Below are positions 59,711 through 64,000 of a stretch of DNA of 64,000 bases, one piece after another. The notes beneath the pieces were generated by a model, which was not told where the DNA came from, did not search any database, and saw nothing but the letters and a program-made list of their open reading frames with translations. Numbering within the stretch: position 1 is the first letter of the stretch; every line of letters starts with the position of its first letter. Source of the DNA: Aquicella siphonis (GTDB taxonomy: Bacteria > Pseudomonadota > Gammaproteobacteria > DSM-16500); contig NZ_LR699119.1 of the NCBI RefSeq assembly GCF_902459485.1, positions 1,922,001-1,986,000 of the forward strand, written 5' to 3'. The position numbers and the translations under genes are program-made.

Positions 59711-60941
59711 GGGCGTATGGGTTAAATATAATGTTTGTTTGTAATATGTTGTCTATCCAGTCCGGCATTTTAGCGTCTTCAACGGTAAATTGCCATAAAA
59801 CACCGTGTTGAATCGCGTTCACTCCCTGGACGGAAAAGTGATCTTTCAGCGTCTGCAGTTTTTGCCGGCCCAGCAAATCCTCTCTGGGACGCACAAGAAA
59901 CCGCGCGGACAAGGCGGATTGCAGCGGCTCCGGTGAAATTTCAACTTCCTTGCGTTCATTGAACAATACGCCGCTCGCCTTGATCTGGTCGAGCACGGCG
60001 GGCGCGTCGCATTGAATTTCCCAGTGCATCCGGCGTGTGACCGTCACGGGCATCCCTTTCTGCCGCAAGGTGTTTTGCACCGTCAGCGCATGGTTGTCCG
60101 TGATAATCAGCTCAACGACACATTCATGGCTAGCCGCAGGTTTTTGATAAACAGGGTTTTGCACACGGCGCGGATAATAATACAGGGGAACGGTATGTTC
60201 TGTCTGGCCTTCCGCGATATAGTCCCGCATGGACTGAAAAATGGGGTCTCCATTTACGGTACGTTCAGGGTGCGGCATCATGGCCATCACATTTCCGGCC
60301 TTGTTGGAGACCGCGGCGATATTTCGCATGGATCCGTTAGGATTGACCGGAAAACTGTCCGTCACGACGCCTTCGGCATCGCAATACTGGAATACATTCA
60401 AACCCTGGTGTTCGATTTCATCAAGCAAGGCCTGGGTCATGACAAAACGCCCTTCTCCATGCGCCACAGGCACATGCAGGATGCTGGCCGCATTCAAGTG
60501 ACGCGTAAAAGCATTGCGCTGATACTGGCTGGATAAACGCATATGAACCCAGGCATTGTAATAACCTGTGCCAAGAATCTTTCCGTTGGCAATGCGTTTG
60601 TTTTCCGTCAATACCATCCCGATTTTATTATTTTCAAGCCCCGGCACCAGCCCTGTTTCCACCAGAATCTGCGCGCCATTGCAAATGCCCAGCACCGGTT
60701 TGCCGCTCTCGCTCTGCGCCTTGATTTCCTGCATGACGGGATCCAGTGCTGCGATAATACCCGCGCGCGAACGGTCTTCGTAAGAAAATCCGCCCACAAT
60801 GATATACCCCGCCATCTCGCGCAATTTTTCGCGCGGTTCATTCCATAAAAATTCAACCGGCTCCATTCCCGCTCTTTTTACCGCGAGCATGGTCTCGCGT
60901 TCACAGTTGGAACCGGGAAACTGGACGATAGCGATACGCAT
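59688..60941 (-). CDS. FGAM synthase glutaminase (PurQ) fused to two PurS-like domains
   Basis: The 417-residue protein combines subunits. Residues 1-260 are the class I glutaminase PurQ, with VQFPGSNCERET at the start, nucleophile Cys87 in VLGICNGAQILVE, and His224-x-Glu226 in MMPHPERT. HGEGRF near residue 161 is typical of the longer PurQ. Residues 272-335 and 346-417 each look like the small ferredoxin-like PurS; the second ends in ILQTNIIFNPYAHDCF, equivalent to the LLANPVIEDY end of PurS. Together with the small PurL it forms FGAM synthase. It overlaps purM by one base and purC by 23. PurQ is certain; the PurS doubling is my reading. Confidence 0.85.
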   Translation of the reverse strand: MRIAIVQFPGSNCERETMLAVKRAGMEPVEFLWNEPREKLREMAGYIIVGGFSYEDRSRAGIIAALDPVMQEIKAQSESGKPVLGICNGAQILVETGLVPGLENNKIGMVLTENKRIANGKILGTGYYNAWVHMRLSSQYQRNAFTRHLNAASILHVPVAHGEGRFVMTQALLDEIEHQGLNVFQYCDAEGVVTDSFPVNPNGSMRNIAAVSNKAGNVMAMMPHPERTVNGDPIFQSMRDYIAEGQTEHTVPLYYYPRRVQNPVYQKPAASHECVVELIITDNHALTVQNTLRQKGMPVTVTRRMHWEIQCDAPAVLDQIKASGVLFNERKEVEISPEPLQSALSARFLVRPREDLLGRQKLQTLKDHFSVQGVNAIQHGVLWQFTVEDAKMPDWIDNILQTNIIFNPYAHDCFQYN

Positions 60942-61984
60942 CAGATTAACCTCACGTCTTGCTGGCCGTTCACAACGCGGCCGATTTCATAAACAGGATA
61001 GGAAGGAAAATCGCTTAGCGCTGCGCGCATTGCTGCGACCGCCGCTGACGGCACAATCATGATGAGCCCTATGCCCATGTTGAAGGTGCGGTACATTTCA
61101 TTATCGTCCAGGCGTCCCAGCTCGCGCAAAACCTGGAATATGGGCAGCACAGGACAGGCTTCCCGGTGAATTTCCACCGCACAGCCCTTGGGAAGAATAC
61201 GCGGAATGTTTTCCAGTACACCGCCCCCGGTAATATGCGCCATGCCTTTAACGGGTATCTTGTTTGCAAGCAGGTGCAAAACCGGCCGGGTATAATTCAG
61301 GTGCGGCGTGAGCAGAACTTCTCCTAGCGAATGTGCGAGACCAGGGTGGCGGGTCTGCACATTGTAACCTGCCACGTCAAAAAGCAGTTTGCGCGCAAGA
61401 GAATAGCCGTTGGTATGCAGTCCGCTGGATGGAAAAGCGGCGATCACATCCCCTTCCGTAATTCCTTTCCCAAGGACTGCTTCATCTTTTTCCACCACGC
61501 CCGTGATAATGCCAACCAGATCATGTTCGCCAGGCAAATAGGTACCGGGCATTTCCGCCGTCTCTCCGCCCACGAGCGAAATATCATTTTCACGGCAGGC
61601 CGCGACCATGCCGTTGATGATCTGCTCAATGATTTCCGGGTTCAATTTGTCGTTAGCGATGTAATCCAGCAGGGTCAGCGGTTTGGCGCCCAGCACAATG
61701 ATGTCATTGGCCGTGGCGCTGACAAGATCCATACCGATGGTATCGAATTTTTGCATCAGTTTGGCAACCATCATTTTGGTGCCGACACCATCAATGCTCT
61801 GCACCAGCACCGGGTGGCGGTATTGCTGCATGAGCGGCTTAAGATCATACATGGCGCCGAAACTGCCAATTCCGGTCAGCACATGCGGCGAAAAAGTGCT
61901 TTCTACCGCTTGCTTGATGCGGCGCACAGCTTCGTTGCCCGCTTCAATATCAACACCTGCGGCCTTGTAGTCAATGCTGCTCAT
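60941..61984 (-). CDS. purM: Phosphoribosylformylglycinamidine cyclo-ligase (AIR synthase)
   Basis: Closes the imidazole ring. The 347-residue protein has IGSFGAMYDL, VLVQSIDGVGTKMMVAKLMQ, GMDLVSATANDIIVLGAKPLTLLDYIAND, LVGGETAEMPGTYL and HITGGGVLENIPRILP, all PurM landmarks. The frame is open to 62017, but the ATG at 61984 gives the standard N-terminus MSSIDYKAAGVDI and overlaps the purL stop by one base. Confidence 0.96.
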   Translation of the reverse strand: MSSIDYKAAGVDIEAGNEAVRRIKQAVESTFSPHVLTGIGSFGAMYDLKPLMQQYRHPVLVQSIDGVGTKMMVAKLMQKFDTIGMDLVSATANDIIVLGAKPLTLLDYIANDKLNPEIIEQIINGMVAACRENDISLVGGETAEMPGTYLPGEHDLVGIITGVVEKDEAVLGKGITEGDVIAAFPSSGLHTNGYSLARKLLFDVAGYNVQTRHPGLAHSLGEVLLTPHLNYTRPVLHLLANKIPVKGMAHITGGGVLENIPRILPKGCAVEIHREACPVLPIFQVLRELGRLDDNEMYRTFNMGIGLIMIVPSAAVAAMRAALSDFPSYPVYEIGRVVNGQQDVRLI

Positions 61985-64000
61985 TATAACAATCTCTCCC
62001 GTAAACCGTTTTCCCACGCCGACCTTGCTGCGCTGACCGGCAAGTCTATGACCGCGTTCATTTTCAGCCGCGGTTCTTTCGTGGTTTCACCAATAATAAA
62101 AGCGTTGACCCGGCGCTGTTCAAAAAGCTGCCTGATATCTTTCTGACTGTCGCGGGGAATTTCCAGAATAAATCCGCCTGTTTCCGCAAACAGTTTTTTG
62201 TCAGCAGCCAGCTCGCCGGGAATGTCGATTTGCACGCCTATGCGGTTTTTAAAACTCATTTCCGCCAACGCCGCGGCAGCGCCGCCTTCTGAAATATCAT
62301 GGGCTGCCAGTACCCAGCCATTTTGTATGGCTTCATGCACCGCGTGAATTTCATCAGAAAAGGTTTTCAAGTCCGGCTTGGGAACCCGGCTTCCCAATTC
62401 ATTATAAAGTTGATAGTAAACACTGCCGCCGCATTCATCCTTACGCTCACCTACCATGACCAGCAGTGAATCCGTCCGCTTCAGATCATACGTCATCGCC
62501 CTGGAAACGTCTGGCAGCGAGCCCAGGCAGGCAATCATGGGACTGGGTGGAATCGCACCCTGCGATGATTCATTATAAAGCGAGACATTCCCGGAAATAA
62601 TCGGCAAGGTTGCCTGGGGATAGTCTTTCAGCGACACGGCCTGGCATGCATCAGCAATGCCGCGCACCGATTCAATGAATTCATTCATTTGTTCAGGTTT
62701 TTCGGGATTGCCAAAGCACAGGCAGTCCGAAAGCGAAAGCGGGGTTGCGCCGGCTGCGGTGATATTACGCACGGACTCGACCACGGCGTTAACCGCCCCC
62801 CAGTAGGCATCGATCTTGTTATAACGCGGATTCTGGTCCAGCGAAAGAGCAATGCCGACCTGGCGGATTTCTTCAGGATATCTGTCATCATTAAACGGTG
62901 CCATGACTCCGGCGTCAGCCCAGCCCGCCTCCACCACAGTACGGCCTTGTACCTGTTTATCATAGGTTTCGTATATAGGCGCGCGCGAAGCGATATTCTC
63001 GTGCGCAAGCAGTCTGAGCAGCACGTCATTAAAATTTTCCGGCGCGGGCAGCGAGGGTTCTGCCGCCGCCGCAGGCCGCGCTGCATGAGCCCGGTCATAA
63101 TGGATGCCCTTGGTGACATCGTGCGCCTGTGCGCGCACCAACTCCCTGCCGTGGTACTTCACTACATAGAGGCCGTCCGTGCGAATCTTGCCAATCACTG
63201 CCGCACGCGCGCCCTCGGACACCTGAGGGAGGGCAAAGGTTTCATTGTAATGTCCGAGAATCAGTTCAACGAGATTTTCAGGCACAACCCACATGAACCG
63301 CTCCTGGGTCTCTGAACACAAGATCACGGCCGGAAGCAAATCCGGCATGCCGGTAGGAACCTGTTCCAGGTCTACTTCAGCGCCATAACCGCCGGCTTCC
63401 GCCAATTCCACGCTGGCGCAGGCGACGCCACCCGCCCCCAGGTCTTTAAATCCGACTTTATCAATCAAGCCTTTTTCACGAAGAATTTTGAATAAGGCAT
63501 AATTGGCCTTCAGGATATGCCTCTGTAAAAATGCATTGGGTTCCTGCACCGCGCCTTTGTTGCGTTCCTGATGTTCTTCCTTCAGGGTAGCCGAGGCGAA
63601 TGCCGCCCCGCCAAAACCACTGTTATCCGTGGGTTTGCCGACCAGAATAAAAACATAGCCATCCGCATCCGGCGGGGCGTAAGAATGGATAACGTGATCT
63701 TCACGCACCACCCCCAGCGTCACGACCGTGACCAGGCAGTTTTCATTATAAGCGGTATCGTAATAAACATCCCCGGCAAGATTCGGGATGCCCAGCGGGT
63801 TGCCATAACCCGCGATTCCACTCACAACACCTTCATGGATCCAGTGTGTTTTGGGACGGTGTATGTCCCCGAAACGCAAACTGTCCGCAACGGCGATAAC
63901 TTCCGCGCCCATGCAGCAAACATCGCGCACATTCCCGCCCACGCCGGTCGCCGCACCTTCATAAGGCACAATTTGTGAAGGATGGTTGTGTGATTCGTGG
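61984..64000 (-). CDS. purL: FGAM synthase large subunit, small-type PurL (5' end outside window)
   Basis: About 671 codons are visible. The gene enters from the right edge already inside the motif HESHNHPSQIVPYEGAATGVGGNVRDV, so 60-80 residues are missing and the start is beyond the window. Other landmarks are GAGGVACASVELAEAGG, SETQERFMWVV and AHDISEGGAAAALAEM. The expected total of about 740 residues fits the split PurL of Bacillus and archaea, not the 1290-residue enteric enzyme. There is no fused glutaminase at the C-terminus; that activity is in purQS two genes downstream. First visible gene of the purine operon. Confidence 0.95.
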   Translation of the reverse strand, partial: HESHNHPSQIVPYEGAATGVGGNVRDVCCMGAEVIAVADSLRFGDIHRPKTHWIHEGVVSGIAGYGNPLGIPNLAGDVYYDTAYNENCLVTVVTLGVVREDHVIHSYAPPDADGYVFILVGKPTDNSGFGGAAFASATLKEEHQERNKGAVQEPNAFLQRHILKANYALFKILREKGLIDKVGFKDLGAGGVACASVELAEAGGYGAEVDLEQVPTGMPDLLPAVILCSETQERFMWVVPENLVELILGHYNETFALPQVSEGARAAVIGKIRTDGLYVVKYHGRELVRAQAHDVTKGIHYDRAHAARPAAAAEPSLPAPENFNDVLLRLLAHENIASRAPIYETYDKQVQGRTVVEAGWADAGVMAPFNDDRYPEEIRQVGIALSLDQNPRYNKIDAYWGAVNAVVESVRNITAAGATPLSLSDCLCFGNPEKPEQMNEFIESVRGIADACQAVSLKDYPQATLPIISGNVSLYNESSQGAIPPSPMIACLGSLPDVSRAMTYDLKRTDSLLVMVGERKDECGGSVYYQLYNELGSRVPKPDLKTFSDEIHAVHEAIQNGWVLAAHDISEGGAAAALAEMSFKNRIGVQIDIPGELAADKKLFAETGGFILEIPRDSQKDIRQLFEQRRVNAFIIGETTKEPRLKMNAVIDLPVSAARSAWENGLRERLL

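Noticed and set aside
61985-62017. Earlier start for purM
   Set aside because: It would extend into purL and add residues not seen in PurM; the ATG overlapping the purL stop is the standard arrangement.

Overview
The window looks like chromosome of a gammaproteobacterium of the order Legionellales, closest in flavour to the Coxiellaceae (an Aquicella-like, protist-associated bacterium). Three things point there. The housekeeping genes are gammaproteobacterial (dacA-ybeD-lipB-lipA, nrdR-nusB, gltX next to tRNA-Ala). Isoprenoids are made by a mevalonate operon. Several genes encode eukaryote-like proteins of the kind secreted into host cells by Legionella and Coxiella: two U-box proteins, a protein with a kinase-like catalytic motif, an SR-rich protein with a possible deaminase fold, and a secreted phospholipase C. 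The genus is inferred from gene content only.

Layout. 1-3.4 kb: surface-sugar genes (partial heptose nucleotidyltransferase, gmhA, a GDP-mannose dehydratase-like gene, and a divergent glycosyltransferase). 3.4-3.7 kb: repeat-like spacer. 3.7-7.6 kb: ComEA-like protein, then the PBP5/lipoate operon dacA-ybeD-lipB-lipA. 7.6-12.2 kb: a DedA-PAP2-LssY fusion, sohB and a phospholipase C. 12.2-21.2 kb: an accessory stretch with an MBL hydrolase, a large membrane protein of unknown role, a DUF2975/XRE pair, a small exported protein behind a near-perfect Fur box, the SR-rich/deaminase-like protein, a TPR-like protein, an internally duplicated membrane protein and a lipoprotein. 21.2-23.2 kb: a 74-bp direct repeat, tRNA-Glu, tRNA-Ala and gltX. 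23.3-26.6 kb: an operon of TonB-dependent receptor, TonB, a 53-residue Cys-rich peptide and a GRDP-like protein. 27-35.4 kb: tRNA-Val, a membrane protein, an HDAC-like deacetylase with a P1 peptidase, murF, a double U-box protein, icd, xseB and ispA. 35.6-41.5 kb: nrdR, nusB, argE, thiL, pgpA, a small EamA protein and a photolyase. 41.6-43.2 kb: the kinase-like effector candidate. 43.2-49.2 kb: the mevalonate operon with idi facing away from it. 49.2-64 kb: glyA and nearly all purine biosynthesis genes on the minus strand, interrupted by an EamA transporter and a second U-box gene on the plus strand.

How the genes work together. HMG-CoA reductase, an HMG-CoA synthase fused to a mevalonate kinase, a second GHMP kinase (phosphomevalonate kinase) and diphosphomevalonate decarboxylase give IPP from acetyl units. 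Idi converts IPP to DMAPP, and ispA at 34.5 kb makes farnesyl diphosphate. The purine block purL-purM-purQS-purC-purF-purD-purN plus purE and purH covers most steps to IMP. Only purK and purB are not seen, and purL runs off the right edge. glyA supplies the one-carbon units. FGAM synthase is of the split small-PurL type, with PurQ fused to two PurS-like folds, unlike the single large PurL of enteric bacteria.

The strongest candidate for an undescribed system is the 23.3-26.6 kb operon. A TonB-dependent receptor and its own TonB are translationally coupled, and are followed by a small peptide ending in a Cys/His/Met cluster and a WHxH-containing GRDP-like protein. This could be a peptide-based metal acquisition or modified-peptide system. 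Second is the SR-rich protein with a possible deaminase active site. No CRISPR array, insertion sequence or prophage was seen.
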